A stretch of 64,000 nt of DNA from Entomomonas moraniae (GTDB lineage Bacteria > Pseudomonadota > Gammaproteobacteria > Pseudomonadales > Pseudomonadaceae), in assembly GCF_003991975.1 (NCBI RefSeq), contig NZ_CP029822.1, positions 434,001 through 498,000 of the forward strand, written 5' to 3'. Positions within the stretch are counted from its first letter, which is position 1; each line of letters starts with the position of its first letter. Made by a program: the position numbers and the translations under genes. Under the pieces are notes generated by a model that made no database searches, was not told where the DNA came from, and worked only from the letters and a program-made list of their open reading frames with translations. This document shows positions 28,509 to 39,819 of the stretch, in pieces.

Positions 28509-29341
28509 TGATACAACATCCTGCTGAGCAATCACCTTTAGGTAAGGTTAACCAATATATTGACCAATACCAGCCCAGTTTACTTTTCCCAATACCAAGA
28601 CAGGTGAAGTGGGAAGAGTTAGGCTTAACTGCAAATACCTTACCTTACCATGGGGTTGATATTTGGAATGGTTATGAGCTGTCATGGTTAACGCCTTCAG
28701 GTAAACCTGTTGTTAGAGTCGCACAGTTTGCTATTCCAGCAGATTCACCTGCGATTATAGAATCTAAATCATTTAAACTGTATTTAAACAGCTTTAATCA
28801 AACGATATTTGAATCAGAAACTGTTGTTAATGCATTTTTAGAAAAAGATCTATCTAAAGCAGCAGGTAAGCCTGTACGAGTCAAATTATATACGCTAGAT
28901 CAAATAGCCCAAAAGGGTATTATAGAGCCACAAGGGCAGTGTATTGATGAGCTAGATATTGTAATTAATCAATATGATCATCCAACTGCTGATTTGCTTA
29001 AGGCATTACCGAAGTCCACAGAAGAGAAAATTTATAGCCATTTACTGAAGTCGAACTGTCCTGTTACGGGGCAACCTGACTGGGCTACAATAACCGTATC
29101 ATACAAAGCAGATAAACAACTTGATCATGCAAGCTTTTTGGCTTACTTGGTCAGTTTTCGCCAACATGCAGATTTTCATGAACAATGCATTGAGCGCATA
29201 TTTATCGATCTGAATAATTTATTAGCTGCTCAGTCATTAGTAGTGGATGGACGTTATATACGCCGCGGTGGGTTAGATATTAATCCTTGCCGTAGTTTGA
29301 ATGAAATACATTATACTAATTACAGATTGGCAAGGCAGTAA
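28508..29341 (+). CDS. queF: NADPH-dependent 7-cyano-7-deazaguanine reductase
   Basis: Reduces preQ0 to preQ1 in queuosine biosynthesis. 277 residues from ATG 28508, sharing an A with the damX stop; an upstream in-frame start would run 45 bases into damX. It is the long two-domain form (YqeF-type): the catalytic cysteine is in [11 protein letters not shown] and the C-terminal half carries [14 protein letters not shown]-like and FHEQCIERI-type substrate/NADPH motifs. A 9-bp hairpin follows at the stop codon. Confidence 0.95.
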   Translation: MIQHPAEQSPLGKVNQYIDQYQPSLLFPIPRQVKWEELGLTANTLPYHGVDIWNGYELSWLTPSGKPVVRVAQFAIPADSPAIIESKSFKLYLNSFNQTIFESETVVNAFLEKDLSKAAGKPVRVKLYTLDQIAQKGIIEPQGQCIDELDIVINQYDHPTADLLKALPKSTEEKIYSHLLKSNCPVTGQPDWATITVSYKADKQLDHASFLAYLVSFRQHADFHEQCIERIFIDLNNLLAAQSLVVDGRYIRRGGLDINPCRSLNEIHYTNYRLARQ

Positions 29342-29355
29342 TTATTTACTGCCTT
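29332..29355. terminator. Hairpin between convergent queF and DUF4404 genes
   Basis: AAGGCAGTA (29332-29340) pairs with TACTGCCTT (29347-29355) across ATTATT. Neither strand has a real T-run behind it, so it may act as a weak or Rho-assisted end, or protect the 3' ends. Confidence 0.4.
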
Positions 29356-29359
29356 ATGG

Positions 29360-29626
29360 TTAAATGCCAATATTGTGAAATGTAAGCAGAATGCTTTTTA
29401 GTGTAGCAGCTAATCGAGGATGATCTTGTTCAAACTCTCCAACAGCAAGTCCAAGCTCTTCCACCATGCTCATGTCTGGCTCGTGAGCTATTTCATCTAG
29501 TTTAAGTTGGTTATGAATGGTATCTGCCAATGCTTCAATATGTGCTTTATCTGCTTCTTTATTGTTTCTAGCATGTTTTAGCTGATATTGTAAGTCGATC
29601 AGGTTTTCATGAACTGTTTTAGACAT
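29360..29626 (-). CDS. DUF4404 family protein
   Basis: 88 residues, helical, no membrane segment. The pattern LIDLQYQLKH near the start and EFEQDHPRLAATLKSILLTFHNIGI at the end fits the DUF4404 family of small Pseudomonas proteins of unknown role. Convergent with queF. An AAGG-type SD lies before the start codon. Confidence 0.8.
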   Translation of the reverse strand: MSKTVHENLIDLQYQLKHARNNKEADKAHIEALADTIHNQLKLDEIAHEPDMSMVEELGLAVGEFEQDHPRLAATLKSILLTFHNIGI

Positions 29627-29758
29627 AAGGAATTGACCTTGTATAAATGAAAGTATAACGTTCTAATTGTGCATTTACTATAATACGACAATATCGGTAT
29701 GATAGGCAGTAAAAATCTTATCAATTTATAATTAATTAACAATTAAGTGAATTTTTAC

Positions 29759-29787
29759 TTGACTCCCTTTTGTTAGTGCTGTAATAT
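29759..29787 (+). promoter_or_regulatory. Strong sigma-70 promoter of the initiator tRNA
   Basis: TTGACT (29759-29764) and TAATAT (29782-29787) are 17 bp apart; a GC-rich discriminator (TGCCCCAC) follows, and the mature tRNA begins 14 bases after the -10. Near-consensus boxes with a GC-rich discriminator are typical of stable-RNA promoters under stringent control. Confidence 0.8.
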
Positions 29788-29800
29788 TGCCCCACTTTGA

Positions 29801-29877
<77 letters not shown>

Positions 29878-29883
29878 AATTTT

Positions 29884-29910
29884 AAAAACCCCATTATTGG
29901 GGTTTTTTAT
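29884..29910 (+). terminator. Intrinsic terminator after the initiator tRNA
   Basis: AAAACCCC pairs with GGGGTTTT around ATTATT, followed by more T. It ends tRNA transcripts; read-through would supply the rimP-nusA-infB operon. Confidence 0.8.
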
Positions 29911-29975
29911 TAGCTACAAATTTAAAATTAATGATAAGAATGGGCTATATGCCCATTTTTTATTGGAGGCGTAAA

Positions 29976-30509
29976 GTGTCTACTAGAATAGAACAATTAC
30001 AGACGCTGTTAGCTCCAATTATTGAGTCTTTAGGTTATCAATGTTGGGGTGTTGAGTTTATTTCACAGGGCAAGCATTCCTTGTTGCGCGTATTTATTGA
30101 CCGTCAAAATCATGAGTGCACTGTTGATGAAAAAAGTGCAGATATTGATCATGATGATGGTACTGAGTTCATTGAGCGTGAAAGTGGCATTGGAATAGAA
30201 GACTGTCAGAAAGTTACTGAGCAGATCAGTGCTGTATTAGATGTAGAAGACCCTATTCCTTATGAGTATACGTTAGAGGTTTCTTCTCCAGGTTTGGATC
30301 GCCCTTTATATACGCTAGAACAGTTTGAACAGTTTAAAGACAACTATGTAAAAATTAAATTACGTGCTCCTTTTGAAGGTAAGCGTAATTTTACAGGACT
30401 CTTACAGGGCATTGAAGACCAACACATTGTTTTACGGGTAGATAAAGAAGAGTATTTATTACCTATAGAACTTATAGATAAGGCAAATGTTGAGCCCACA
30501 TTTGACTAA
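29976..30509 (+). CDS. rimP: Ribosome maturation factor RimP
   Basis: 30S assembly factor. 177 residues from GTG 29976 with GGAGG 6 bases upstream; in-frame ATGs further up (29931, 29943, 29949) have no SD. The N-terminal domain ([23 protein letters not shown]) and C-terminal SH3-like domain ([22 protein letters not shown]) are nearly Pseudomonas-like. Odd: about 25 extra residues, rich in Asp, Glu and His, are inserted after IDRQNHE and before IGIEDCQKV, where Pseudomonas RimP has only a short turn. Leads the nusA-infB operon. Confidence 0.95.
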   Translation: MSTRIEQLQTLLAPIIESLGYQCWGVEFISQGKHSLLRVFIDRQNHECTVDEKSADIDHDDGTEFIERESGIGIEDCQKVTEQISAVLDVEDPIPYEYTLEVSSPGLDRPLYTLEQFEQFKDNYVKIKLRAPFEGKRNFTGLLQGIEDQHIVLRVDKEEYLLPIELIDKANVEPTFD

Positions 30510-30545
30510 TTAAAGAATCGATGGTTTAAGGATAATGGTAGACGT

Positions 30546-32027
30546 ATGAGCAAAGAAATATTATTAGTAGTTGAATCCGTATCAAATGAAAAAGGCGTAC
30601 CTCCTGGTGTGATTTTTGAGGCTTTAGAAATTGCATTGGCTACAGTGACTAAAAAAAATTATGAAATGGACATTAACATTAGAGTCACTATTGATCAACG
30701 TACCGGTAATTATGAAACTTATCGCCAGTGGACAGTGGTTGATGAAATAGATCAAGTAAATCCTGATGCAGAGCTAACAGAAGAAGAGGCTCATGAGAAG
30801 GATCCTAAAGCGAAAATTGGCGATGTAGTTGAAGAAAAAATTGAGTCAATAGAGTTTGGACGTATTGCTGCGCAAACTGCAAAGCAAGTGATTGTACAAA
30901 AAGTTCGTGAAGCAGAGCGTGCTCAAATGATTGATGCTTATCGCGAATACTTAGGCACAATCATTTCTGGTATTGTCAAAAAAGTTACCAGAGAAAGTAT
31001 TATTCTTGATTTAGGCAATAATGCAGAAGCGTTATTACCTCGTGATCAGGTAATGCCACGTGAGATTTTCCGTGTAGGTATGAGAGTTCGTGCATTGCTT
31101 AAAGAAATCCGCACGGAGCACAGGGGGCCTCAATTAATTCTTTCACGTACTGCACCTGAAATGATTATTGAGTTATTCCGTATTGAAGTCCCTGAGATTT
31201 CTGAAGGACTTATTGAAGTCATGGGTGCTTCTCGTGATCCTGGTTCACGTGCTAAGTTAGCCGTACGATCAAAAGATAAACGTATTGATCCGCAGGGTGC
31301 TTGTATTGGTATGCGAGGCTCAAGAGTTCAAGCAGTATCAGGTGAGTTAAATGGTGAACGTGTTGATATCGTATTATGGAACGAAAACCCTGCGCAATTC
31401 GTAATTAATGCAATGGCCCCTGCAGAAGTAGTAACGATTATTGTTGATGAAGATACTCATACAATGGATGTTGCTGTAGCGGAAGAGAGTTTAGCACAAG
31501 CGATAGGTCGCGGCGGTCAAAACGTGCGTTTAGCGACACAACTAACCGGTTGGACGCTAAATGTAATGACGGATGAGCAAATTCAAGAGAAACAACAAGC
31601 TGAAACAGGTGATATCCTACAAGCTTTTATCGATGAACTTGATGTGGATGAAGAGTTGGCCCAGCTTTTAGTAGAAGAAGGATTTACGACCTTAGAAGAG
31701 GTTGCTTATGTTCCTATGGAAGAAATGCTGAGTATTGATGGATTTGATGAAGATATCGTCAATGAGTTAAGAACACGCGCGAAAGACCGTCTCTTAACTC
31801 GAGCTATTGCTAAGGAAGAGCAATTGGCAGCTGCAAAACCTGCTGATGACCTATTGGCATTGGACGGAATGAGTGAAGAGTTGGCTAAACAGTTAGCCGT
31901 TAATGGCATTGTAACTCGTGAAGATCTTGCTGAGCAAAGTATAGATGATTTGGTTGGCGTAACAAGAATGAGTGAAGAACATGCCGGGGAATTAATCATG
32001 AAGGCGCGTGCTCATTGGTTTGAGTAG
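30546..32027 (+). CDS. nusA: Transcription termination/antitermination factor NusA
   Basis: 493 residues: N-terminal RNA polymerase-binding domain (1-125), S1 domain (about 132-200, [18 protein letters not shown]), two KH domains (about 205-345, with [14 protein letters not shown] and [12 protein letters not shown]), and two C-terminal acidic repeats (about 365-425 and 440-493) as in gammaproteobacterial NusA. Starts 36 bases after rimP; followed by infB after 36 bases. Confidence 0.97.
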   Translation: MSKEILLVVESVSNEKGVPPGVIFEALEIALATVTKKNYEMDINIRVTIDQRTGNYETYRQWTVVDEIDQVNPDAELTEEEAHEKDPKAKIGDVVEEKIESIEFGRIAAQTAKQVIVQKVREAERAQMIDAYREYLGTIISGIVKKVTRESIILDLGNNAEALLPRDQVMPREIFRVGMRVRALLKEIRTEHRGPQLILSRTAPEMIIELFRIEVPEISEGLIEVMGASRDPGSRAKLAVRSKDKRIDPQGACIGMRGSRVQAVSGELNGERVDIVLWNENPAQFVINAMAPAEVVTIIVDEDTHTMDVAVAEESLAQAIGRGGQNVRLATQLTGWTLNVMTDEQIQEKQQAETGDILQAFIDELDVDEELAQLLVEEGFTTLEEVAYVPMEEMLSIDGFDEDIVNELRTRAKDRLLTRAIAKEEQLAAAKPADDLLALDGMSEELAKQLAVNGIVTREDLAEQSIDDLVGVTRMSEEHAGELIMKARAHWFE

Positions 32028-32063
32028 TAGCACTGAACGATTAATAAGCCTTAGGAGAAAAAG

Positions 32064-34793
32064 ATGACACAAGCCACAGTAAAAGAATTAGCTAAAAGCG
32101 TGAATACCACAGTTGATCGACTACTTCAGCAAATGAAAGAAGCCGGGCTACCTCATAACAGTGCTGACCAAAAAGTATCTGAAGAGGAAAAACAAAAGCT
32201 ATATGATCATTTAAGTCGTGATAAAGTTGAGGTGAAAGCACCTAAAAAAATTACCTTAAAACGAACCACAACTGAGAAGATCAAAACAGCAGGTAATAAA
32301 ACGGTAGAGGTCAAACAACGGAAAAAGAAAACCTTTGTTAAGCGTGATCTTGCGGTAGAGGAGAGTCTAGCAGAAGATACTCTCGTAAAGGAAGAGAATG
32401 AAGCTATTGATACAAACATCAAAAAAGACAAGCCTATTCATAAAAAAACCGAATCTGCTGAAAAAGTAGAAAAAGTGGTAGAAAATGTACCTGGACAGGT
32501 AAAAGCAAAAGAAACTGTACAAGTTAAGCCAGATGAAAAAGCAAAAGAGTCTACACCTGCTGTTGATGTACCTAAAAGAAAAGAACCGATTGAAAAAGTG
32601 AAAGTAGAACCTGTTAATAGAATTCCAACAACCAATAAAGTAGCGGTTGAAGTACGACGCAAAGGTGATAGCACTCCAGTGGAACCTGAGATCACCGAAA
32701 AAGTTGAAGTGCAAGAAGTTGTAAGTGCACCTAAAGCAGTTGAAGCGAACGATGCAGACAGTGCTCCAAAAGCTAAGGCTAAAAAAGATAAACCAGTTAT
32801 TCGTGAAGAACCTCGTCGTGCGTCGCGTAGTCGTGATGAGGAAGAGGAGCGTCGTGAACGTAAAGCCGCTGCTGCAAAGCCATCAAAAACAGCAGCGCCA
32901 CGTAATATTCATGCTATCGTAGATGAAGAGGAAGAGGGTTATAGTAGCCGTCGTGGTGGTAGTCGTAACAGCAAATATAAACAGCAAAAGAAACGTGCGG
33001 TAGAAAATCAGCATGGTTTCCAAGCACCAGTGGGGCCTGTTGTGAGAGAAGTTAGTATTGGGGAAACGATTACCGTTGCTGAACTAGCTCAACAAATGAG
33101 TATTAAAGGTGCCGAAGTTGTTAAGCTCATGTTTAAAATGGGTACTCCAGTAACCATTAACCAAGTGCTTGATCGTGATACAGCACAAATTATTGTAGAA
33201 GACTTAGGTCATACCGTTAAGTTAATTAATGACAATGCGTTAGAAGATCAATTGGCTGAATCATTAAAATTTGAAGGTGAAGCAATTCATCGTGCACCTG
33301 TTGTAACGGTAATGGGACATGTTGACCATGGTAAAACTTCATTGCTTGACTACATCCGTCGTACCAAGGTAGCGACAGGTGAAGCCGGTGGTATTACACA
33401 GCATATTGGTGCATACCATGTTCAAACTGATAGAGGAATGATTACCTTTTTAGATACACCAGGACATGCCGCATTTACTGCGATGCGTGCGCGCGGAGCA
33501 CAAGCAACGGATATCGTAATCCTCGTGGTAGCGGCTGATGATGGTGTGATGCCACAAACAGAAGAAGCTGTTCAACATGCTAAAGCGGCAGGCGTTCCTC
33601 TTGTTGTAGCTATTAATAAGATCGATAAGCCAGAAGCAGACATTGATCGGATAAAAAATGAGTTAGCAGGCCGAGATGTTATCCCAGAAGATTGGGGCGG
33701 TGATACACAATTTATACCTGTATCTGCTAAGCAAGGAACCAATGTTGATACCTTATTAGAAGCTGTGTTACTACAAGCTGAGTTGTTAGAGTTAACTGCT
33801 GTTCCAACAGCACCCGCACAAGGTATCGTGATTGAATCTCGCCTTGATAAAGGCCGCGGCCCTGTTGCGACGATACTTGTTCAGAACGGAACATTACATC
33901 AAGGTGATATGCTACTTGTCGGTGTTAACTACGGTCGTGTTCGCGCCATGTTAGATGAATCAGGTAAACCTATTAAAGAGGCGGGGCCATCTATCCCTGT
34001 TGAAGTCCTTGGACTCGATGGGACGCCAAATGCGGGTGATGATGTCAATGTAGTTGCTGATGAGAAAAAAGCGCGTGAAGTTGCTCTATTCCGTCAAGGC
34101 AAGTTCCGTGAAGTTAAACTTGCTCGCCAACAATCAACGAAGTTAGAAAATATCTTCGATAACATGGCTCAAAGTGAGAAGAAAACGCTTAATATCGTTA
34201 TTAAAGCTGATGTACGTGGTTCGCTTGAAGCATTACAATCATCCTTATCTGATTTAGGTAATGATGAAGTACAAGTATGTGTTGTCGGAACTGGAGTAGG
34301 GGGAATCACCGAGAGTGATGCAAACCTTGCACTAGCTTCTCATGCGGTGATCTTTGGTTTCAACGTACGTGCTGATGCAGGTGCTCGTAAAATTATCGAG
34401 ACAGAGGGCATTGACTTACGTTACTACAATGTTATTTATGACATTATTGAAGATGTGAAGAAAGCCTTATCCGGTATGTTAGGTAACGATGTTCGTGAAA
34501 CGATTATCGGTATTGCCGAAGTACGTGATGTATTTCGCTCACCTAAATTTGGTGCAATTGCTGGTTGTATGGTGGTTGAGGGTATTGTTCACCGTAATCG
34601 TCCAATTCGTGTATTACGTGACGATGTTGTTATTTTTGAAGGTGAGTTAGAATCACTACGCCGTTTCAAAGATGACGTTGCTGAGGTGCGTGCTAACATG
34701 GAATGTGGTATCGGTGTGAAGAGTTATAATGATGTAAAAGTAGGCGATAAGATTGAAGTGTTCGAGAAAGTGCAAGTTGCCCGCACACTTTAA
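32064..34793 (+). CDS. infB: Translation initiation factor IF-2
   Basis: GTPase that brings fMet-tRNA to the 30S subunit. 909 residues: an N-terminal IF2-N helix-turn domain (1-52), a long Lys/Glu/Val-rich disordered region (about 55-310), a second IF2-N subdomain (about 330-385), the G domain from about 410 with P-loop GHVDHGKTS (G418 onward), DTPGH and NKID, then domains II-IV including the C-terminal fMet-tRNA binding domain. SD AGGAGA precedes ATG. Co-occurrence with the initiator tRNA upstream is functionally coherent. Confidence 0.98.
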   Translation: MTQATVKELAKSVNTTVDRLLQQMKEAGLPHNSADQKVSEEEKQKLYDHLSRDKVEVKAPKKITLKRTTTEKIKTAGNKTVEVKQRKKKTFVKRDLAVEESLAEDTLVKEENEAIDTNIKKDKPIHKKTESAEKVEKVVENVPGQVKAKETVQVKPDEKAKESTPAVDVPKRKEPIEKVKVEPVNRIPTTNKVAVEVRRKGDSTPVEPEITEKVEVQEVVSAPKAVEANDADSAPKAKAKKDKPVIREEPRRASRSRDEEEERRERKAAAAKPSKTAAPRNIHAIVDEEEEGYSSRRGGSRNSKYKQQKKRAVENQHGFQAPVGPVVREVSIGETITVAELAQQMSIKGAEVVKLMFKMGTPVTINQVLDRDTAQIIVEDLGHTVKLINDNALEDQLAESLKFEGEAIHRAPVVTVMGHVDHGKTSLLDYIRRTKVATGEAGGITQHIGAYHVQTDRGMITFLDTPGHAAFTAMRARGAQATDIVILVVAADDGVMPQTEEAVQHAKAAGVPLVVAINKIDKPEADIDRIKNELAGRDVIPEDWGGDTQFIPVSAKQGTNVDTLLEAVLLQAELLELTAVPTAPAQGIVIESRLDKGRGPVATILVQNGTLHQGDMLLVGVNYGRVRAMLDESGKPIKEAGPSIPVEVLGLDGTPNAGDDVNVVADEKKAREVALFRQGKFREVKLARQQSTKLENIFDNMAQSEKKTLNIVIKADVRGSLEALQSSLSDLGNDEVQVCVVGTGVGGITESDANLALASHAVIFGFNVRADAGARKIIETEGIDLRYYNVIYDIIEDVKKALSGMLGNDVRETIIGIAEVRDVFRSPKFGAIAGCMVVEGIVHRNRPIRVLRDDVVIFEGELESLRRFKDDVAEVRANMECGIGVKSYNDVKVGDKIEVFEKVQVARTL

Positions 34794-34814
34794 TAAAATA
34801 CGCTTTATTTGATG

Positions 34815-34850
34815 AGTTCTCCATAACTTCTCGGTTATGGAGAACTTATT
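34815..34850 (+). terminator. Long perfect hairpin between infB and rbfA
   Basis: A 13-bp perfect stem (AGTTCTCCATAAC, 34815-34827, with its complement at 34834-34846) has a 6-nt loop and is followed only by TATTTATT. It may be a partial terminator, an RNase processing site or a 3' stabiliser. Confidence 0.45.
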
Positions 34851-34890
34851 TATTAAAAAATATTGAAAATGATTAGGTTAAATAAATACT

Positions 34891-35280
34891 ATGGCTAAAG
34901 AGTATAGTCGTACCCAACGCGTAGGTGATCAAATGCAACGTGAGTTAGCACAGCTAATACAGCGTGAAATTAAAGACCCACGTCTAGGGATTGTGACCGT
35001 TACCGCCGTTGATGTGGCGCGTGATTTAGCATATGCTAAAGTGTTTATCACCGTGATGGGGAAAGATGGTCAAAAGGAAATTGAACAGTCTTTAGAGATT
35101 TTAACTAATGCAGCGGGTTATTTACGCAGTTTATTAGGAAAATCAATGAAGATAAGAACAATACCACAGTTAAAATTTATGTATGATGAAAGTATTGTTC
35201 GTGGTAGTACAATGTCTGCCTTGATTGATAAGGCATTGGCAGCAGACCGTAAACTTCACCATGGAGAAGATAACGAGTGA
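34891..35280 (+). CDS. rbfA: Ribosome-binding factor A
   Basis: 129 residues with the KH-like fold of RbfA: an N-terminal [24 protein letters not shown] signature and the C-terminal [11 protein letters not shown] region. Needed for 16S rRNA 5'-end maturation and cold growth. The stop overlaps the truB start (GTGA). Confidence 0.96.
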   Translation: MAKEYSRTQRVGDQMQRELAQLIQREIKDPRLGIVTVTAVDVARDLAYAKVFITVMGKDGQKEIEQSLEILTNAAGYLRSLLGKSMKIRTIPQLKFMYDESIVRGSTMSALIDKALAADRKLHHGEDNE

Positions 35281-36197
35281 CTCAAGTAAAGCGCAAACGT
35301 AGAAATGTTGATGGTATTCTTATTTTAAATAAACCTTTAACATTTAGTTCTAATGGCGCACTACAAAAAGTTCGCTGGTTATTTAACGCCAATAAAGCAG
35401 GACATACAGGCAGTTTAGACCCTTTAGCAACGGGGGTGTTGCCGATTTGTTTTGGTGAGGCAACGAAGTTCTCACAATACTTGCTTAATGCTGATAAGTG
35501 CTATGAAGCGGTGATGCAGTTAGGGATCATTACGACTACGGGTGATGCAGAAGGGGAAGTACTAGAGCAAAAGGCTGTTAATTGTACAGAAGCAGATCTT
35601 TTAGCCGTATTACCCCGTTTTAGAGGCGAAATCAGCCAAGTTCCTCCCATGTATTCCGCCATTAAGAAAGATGGGCAGCCACTTTATAAATTAGCAAGAG
35701 CAGGTGCGGTGGTAGAAAGAGAAGCGCGCCAAATCATGATTGATGAATTATCACTTCTTTCTTTTGAGGGTGATAAAGCACGTATTTCTGTTGCCTGCAG
35801 TAAGGGTACTTACATTCGTACGTTGGTTGAAGATATAGGGGCTGCATTAGGTTGTGGAGCCCATGTGGCTAAGCTATGCAGAACAGAGGCTGGTCCCTTT
35901 CATTTAGAGCAAGCCATTGACCTTGAAACATTGATCCAATTACATGAGCAATCCGGCTGCGAGGCATTGAATCAATTTTTGTTACCAATTGATGCAGGTT
36001 TATTGCATTGGCCCGCGATACAACTAACAGAACATACCAGTTACTATTGGCTCCATGGTCAGCCAGTGCGTGCACCAGATGCTCCTTTGGATACCTATAT
36101 TCGCGTGAAGGATCATCAAAACCGATTTATTGGTGTTGGCGAGGTCGCCAGTGATGGTCGCTTAGCACCAAAACGATTAATACAAAATGCAGAATAA
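35277..36197 (+). CDS. truB: tRNA pseudouridine-55 synthase
   Basis: 306 residues. Catalytic aspartate D48 lies in [16 protein letters not shown]; further family motifs are [17 protein letters not shown], and [15 protein letters not shown], with a C-terminal PUA-like segment. Makes pseudouridine in the T-loop of tRNAs. Start GTG overlaps the rbfA stop by 4 bases. Confidence 0.96.
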   Translation: MTQVKRKRRNVDGILILNKPLTFSSNGALQKVRWLFNANKAGHTGSLDPLATGVLPICFGEATKFSQYLLNADKCYEAVMQLGIITTTGDAEGEVLEQKAVNCTEADLLAVLPRFRGEISQVPPMYSAIKKDGQPLYKLARAGAVVEREARQIMIDELSLLSFEGDKARISVACSKGTYIRTLVEDIGAALGCGAHVAKLCRTEAGPFHLEQAIDLETLIQLHEQSGCEALNQFLLPIDAGLLHWPAIQLTEHTSYYWLHGQPVRAPDAPLDTYIRVKDHQNRFIGVGEVASDGRLAPKRLIQNAE

Positions 36198-36201
36198 CTG
36201 T

Positions 36202-36345
36202 TATAATAGTAAAGTAATATAAGGTTTTAAGAATAGGCATTAATACATTAATGTCTTAGGAGGATAGCTGTTAGCAGACACGGTTATACCTCTTTTTTTA
36301 CAACACAGGGTTTCCCTGGTCTGCTTTTTTGAAAAGGTATTTAAA
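36202..36345 (+). promoter_or_regulatory. rpsO leader with attenuator-like structure
   Basis: A TATAAT at 36202-36207 (a TTAATA sits 19 bp upstream) could give an rpsO-specific transcript. In the leader, AGCAGAC (36273-36279) pairs with GTCTGCT (36319-36325) running into six T, enclosing an inner hairpin CAGGG-TTT-CCCTG (36306-36318). A strong AGGAGG (36258-36263) has no standard start codon in reach. Either intrinsic attenuation or S15 autoregulation would fit. Confidence 0.5.
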
Positions 36346-36615
36346 ATGGCACTAACAGTTGAAGAAAAGGCTCAAATCATCAAGCAATATGCACGTGGTA
36401 AAGATGATACTGGTTCACCAGAAGTTCAAATTGCATTATTAACTGCTAATATTAATAAATTGAGCGGTCACTTTAAAAGCAATGCGAAAGATCATCACTC
36501 ACGTCGTGGTTTAATCCGTATGGTTAACCAACGTCGTAAGCTTCAAGAATACTTAAGAAACAAAGATTCTGAACGCTATGCAGCATTAATTGCAAGTCTG
36601 GGGCTTCGTCGCTAA
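36346..36615 (+). CDS. rpsO: 30S ribosomal protein S15
   Basis: 89 residues, the standard length. Recognisable throughout: [37 protein letters not shown] and the C-terminal LGLRR. Binds 16S rRNA helix 22 early in assembly; S15 commonly represses its own mRNA. SD AAAAGG upstream. Followed by a terminator and pnp, the conserved order. Confidence 0.98.
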   Translation: MALTVEEKAQIIKQYARGKDDTGSPEVQIALLTANINKLSGHFKSNAKDHHSRRGLIRMVNQRRKLQEYLRNKDSERYAALIASLGLRR

Positions 36616-36623
36616 GCTGTACT

Positions 36624-36662
36624 AAGCTGGAAACCAGGTCATGCTGCTTCCAGCTTTTATTT
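36624..36662 (+). terminator. Intrinsic terminator between rpsO and pnp
   Basis: AAGCTGGAA (36624-36632) pairs with TTCCAGCTT (36648-36656) and is followed by TTATTTT. The position matches the rpsO terminator of other gammaproteobacteria, where read-through supplies pnp. Confidence 0.75.
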
Positions 36663-36755
36663 TAACGTGCCGTAATACTATTATGTCTGATTAAGTAGGG
36701 TCCAATACCCCATTAATCAATCCATTTAGAGTCGATAGATAAGAAGGAAAATACC

Positions 36756-38891
36756 GTGCTAAATCCGGTTACAAAACAATTTCAATTTGGTCAGTCAACA
36801 GTTACCTTAGAAACAGGGCGTATTGCTCGCCAAGCTAATGGTGCTGTATTAGTCACAGTAGATAATGATGTCAGTGTGTTGGTAACAGTGGTTGCTGCTA
36901 AAACAGCAACGGAAGGGCAAGACTTCTTCCCATTGTCAGTTCATTACCAAGAAAAAACCTATGCGGCAGGTCGCATTCCTGGTGGTTTTACTAAGCGTGA
37001 AGGTCGCCCTTCAGAAAAAGAAACATTAACCTCTCGTTTAATCGATCGTCCGATTCGTCCTTTATTTCCCGAAGGTTTCTACAATGAAGTACAAGTAATT
37101 TGTACCGTACTTTCTACTAGCAAGAAAACAGACCCAGATGTTGCTGCGATGATTGGTACTTCAGCTGCTCTTGCTATTTCAGGGATCCCTTTCGAAGGGC
37201 CTATTGGTGCAGCACGTGTTGGTTTCCATATTGAATCAGGTTATTTATTAAACCCAACCTATGAGCAGCTAGAGGCTTCACACCTTGATATGGTGGTAGC
37301 AGGTACTGAGACAGCTGTATTAATGGTTGAGTCTGAAGCTAAAGAGCTAACAGAAGACCAAATGTTAGGTGGTGTACTTTATGCACACCAAGAATTCCAA
37401 TCTGTTATTAAGGCTATCAAAGAATTTGCTGCCCAAGTAAATACGTCTAGTTTTGAATGGCAAGCAGCTCCTGAAAATACAGCACTAATTAATGAGATTA
37501 AATCAGAGTTTGGCGCTATGATTTCCCAAGCCTATACCATTACTAAAAAACAAGAGCGTTATACCACCTTAGATAACTTGCGTAATGATGCTATTGCAAG
37601 AATTGTTGGTGAAAAAGGTGAGTATTCTGAACAAGAAGTTAAAAATGCTTTTGGTTTATTAGAGTACCGTATTGTTCGTGAAAACATAGTTAATGGTAAA
37701 CCTCGTATTGATGGTCGTGATACACGTACAGTGCGTCCTCTTAATATCCAAACAGGTGTGTTGAATAAAACCCATGGTTCAGCATTGTTTACCCGTGGTG
37801 AAACACAGGCTCTTGTTGTGACTACACTAGGCACCGCTCGTGATTCTCAACTGCTTGACGCACTTGAGGGAGAAAGACGTGATGCCTTCATGCTGCATTA
37901 TAACTTCCCTCCATTTTCTGTTGGTGAGTGTGGACGTATGGGGAGTGTAGGGCGTCGTGAAATTGGTCATGGTCGTCTTGCTCGCCGTGGTGTACAAGCT
38001 GTATTACCAAATGAGGCAGAATTCCCTTATACCATCCGTGTGGTTTCTGAAATTACAGAATCAAATGGTTCTAGTTCTATGGCCTCTGTGTGCGGTGCCT
38101 CATTATCATTAATGGATGCCGGTGTTCCTTTACGTGCTCCTGTTGCAGGTATTGCTATGGGCTTGGTTAAAGAAGGTGAGAAATTCGCTGTATTAACCGA
38201 TATTTTAGGTGACGAAGACCATTTAGGTGATATGGACTTTAAAGTAGCGGGTACTGCTCAAGGTGTGACCGCGTTACAAATGGACATCAAGATTAATGGT
38301 ATTACCGAAGAGATTATGGAAATTGCGCTAAACCAAGCATTAGAAGCACGTTTACATATCCTTAAGCAAATGAATGCTGTGCTTGATAAGCCACGTGCAC
38401 TATCTGCTAATGCTCCTACGATGCTAACTTTTAAGATTGATCCTGATAAGATTCGTGATGTAATTGGTAAAGGTGGTGCCGTTATTCGTGGTATCTGTGA
38501 AGAAACTAAAGCCTCTATCGATATTGATGATAATGGCGTACTTAAAATCTTTGGTGAAACTAAAGAGGCAGCAGAGCTTGCACAAAATCGTGTTTTAGCC
38601 ATTACAGCAGAAGCTGAAGTAGGCAAGATCTACGAAGGTAAGGTTGAGCGCATTGTTGATTTTGGTGCCTTTGTTAATATTTTACCAGGTAAAGATGGTT
38701 TAGTTCATATTTCTCAAATCAGCGATCAACGTGTTGAAAAAGTGACTGACGTATTAAAAGAAGGTCAAATGGTGCGTGTGATGGTGGTTGATGTTGATAA
38801 CCGTGGACGTATCAAGCTTTCTATTAAAGACGCAGTAGCTGCCGATGCCGCAGCAACAGGTGCTCCTGTAGTGACTTCTGTACAAGAGTAG
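36756..38891 (+). CDS. pnp: Polyribonucleotide nucleotidyltransferase (PNPase)
   Basis: 3'-5' phosphorolytic exoribonuclease of the RNA degradosome. 711 residues starting at GTG 36756 with AAGGAA upstream. Two RNase PH-like domains (about 10-145 and 310-500; [13 protein letters not shown] and [16 protein letters not shown] mark the second, catalytic one), a helical linker, then a KH domain (about 555-615, [16 protein letters not shown]) and an S1 domain (about 620-690, [21 protein letters not shown]). Ends with a strong terminator. Confidence 0.98.
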   Translation: MLNPVTKQFQFGQSTVTLETGRIARQANGAVLVTVDNDVSVLVTVVAAKTATEGQDFFPLSVHYQEKTYAAGRIPGGFTKREGRPSEKETLTSRLIDRPIRPLFPEGFYNEVQVICTVLSTSKKTDPDVAAMIGTSAALAISGIPFEGPIGAARVGFHIESGYLLNPTYEQLEASHLDMVVAGTETAVLMVESEAKELTEDQMLGGVLYAHQEFQSVIKAIKEFAAQVNTSSFEWQAAPENTALINEIKSEFGAMISQAYTITKKQERYTTLDNLRNDAIARIVGEKGEYSEQEVKNAFGLLEYRIVRENIVNGKPRIDGRDTRTVRPLNIQTGVLNKTHGSALFTRGETQALVVTTLGTARDSQLLDALEGERRDAFMLHYNFPPFSVGECGRMGSVGRREIGHGRLARRGVQAVLPNEAEFPYTIRVVSEITESNGSSSMASVCGASLSLMDAGVPLRAPVAGIAMGLVKEGEKFAVLTDILGDEDHLGDMDFKVAGTAQGVTALQMDIKINGITEEIMEIALNQALEARLHILKQMNAVLDKPRALSANAPTMLTFKIDPDKIRDVIGKGGAVIRGICEETKASIDIDDNGVLKIFGETKEAAELAQNRVLAITAEAEVGKIYEGKVERIVDFGAFVNILPGKDGLVHISQISDQRVEKVTDVLKEGQMVRVMVVDVDNRGRIKLSIKDAVAADAAATGAPVVTSVQE

Positions 38892-38905
38892 TCTTTGTTG
38901 TTGTT

Positions 38906-38936
38906 AAAAAGCCCTGCTTATGCAGGGCTTTTTTTA
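38906..38936. terminator. Terminator after pnp (convergent with yacG)
   Basis: GCCCTGC pairs with GCAGGGC around TTAT, preceded by five A and followed by seven T, so it can work on both strands. Confidence 0.88.
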
Positions 38937-38942
38937 TGGCAG

Positions 38943-39161
38943 TTAATGTAACTTTTTAGAAAGGATGTCATTGAGTTCTTCATCTGTCATAAATTCATCA
39001 CAAATTAAATCCTGTCCTGCAATGGCATGTTCTTCGGCTGCCCATGCGCCTAGATCAATTAATTTACAGCGCTCGCTACAAAATGGTCGAAAGGGATTTT
39101 TACTGCTAAACAGCACTTCTTTTTGGCATGTAGGGCATTTGATTAGTTTGTGGTTATTCAT
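38943..39161 (-). CDS. yacG: DNA gyrase inhibitor YacG
   Basis: 72 residues with a four-cysteine zinc site: CPTC near the N-terminus and [18 protein letters not shown], the YacG hallmark. Binds GyrB and blocks DNA binding. Overlaps the end of coaE by 8 bases. Confidence 0.94.
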   Translation of the reverse strand: MNNHKLIKCPTCQKEVLFSSKNPFRPFCSERCKLIDLGAWAAEEHAIAGQDLICDEFMTDEELNDILSKKLH

Positions 39162-39768
39162 GGTATTTTTGTTGCGATAAAGTTAGGTAATGTTGATGTA
39201 AACGATCAACCTCTGTTACCAAGTTGTTGACTGAACCATCATTATAAATGATATCTTGAGCATACTGTAATCTTTCATTGCGAGGGAGTTGTGTTTGCAT
39301 AATTGCTTTAACTTGCTCCTCAGTGCAATGGTCCCGCGCTATGCTTCGTTCAACTTGCAATGTTTCAGGAGCATCAATAACTAAGATATGATTCACTAGT
39401 TGGATTTGATTTGTTTCTATTAGCAAAGGAGAAACTAAAATAGCATAGGGAGAAGATACATTATTAAGGAAATTAACGATTTCTTGGCGAATCAGTGGGT
39501 GCAGTAGTTGTTCTAACCATTGACGTTGTCCTGGTGTATTGAAAATTATTTTACGAAGTGCTGCTCGGTCTAAATTGCCGTCAGGTAGTAGTATTTTAGC
39601 ACCAAAGTGATCATGAATTTGATCTAATGCTGGTTTCCCTTTAGATACAACTAGACGAGCCGCAAAGTCTGCATCAATCGCTCCAATTCCTCTATTAGTG
39701 AATAGGCGTACAATAGTGCTTTTACCACTGCCAATGCCACCAGTAATGCCTAGAACCCACTTTTTCAC
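39154..39768 (-). CDS. coaE: Dephospho-CoA kinase
   Basis: Last step of coenzyme A synthesis. 204 residues with P-loop GGIGSGKST near the N-terminus, [10 protein letters not shown] and the C-terminal lid helices. The chain pilB-pilC-pilD-coaE-yacG on one strand is the Pseudomonas order. Confidence 0.96.
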   Translation of the reverse strand: MKKWVLGITGGIGSGKSTIVRLFTNRGIGAIDADFAARLVVSKGKPALDQIHDHFGAKILLPDGNLDRAALRKIIFNTPGQRQWLEQLLHPLIRQEIVNFLNNVSSPYAILVSPLLIETNQIQLVNHILVIDAPETLQVERSIARDHCTEEQVKAIMQTQLPRNERLQYAQDIIYNDGSVNNLVTEVDRLHQHYLTLSQQKYHE

Positions 39769-39819
39769 AAAATAAGATCTCTGATGTTAAAAATAGAATT
39801 AATTAAAGTTAAACTCAGC

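Noticed and set aside
32207-32714. Antisense reading frames opposite the infB linker
   Set aside because: They are frames created by the low-complexity Lys/Glu/Val-rich coding region of IF-2, without SD or recognisable protein features.
36258-36345. A CTG-started upstream extension or leader peptide for rpsO
   Set aside because: CTG starts are very rare and the S15 N-terminus is standard from ATG 36346; only the orphan AGGAGG is worth noting.
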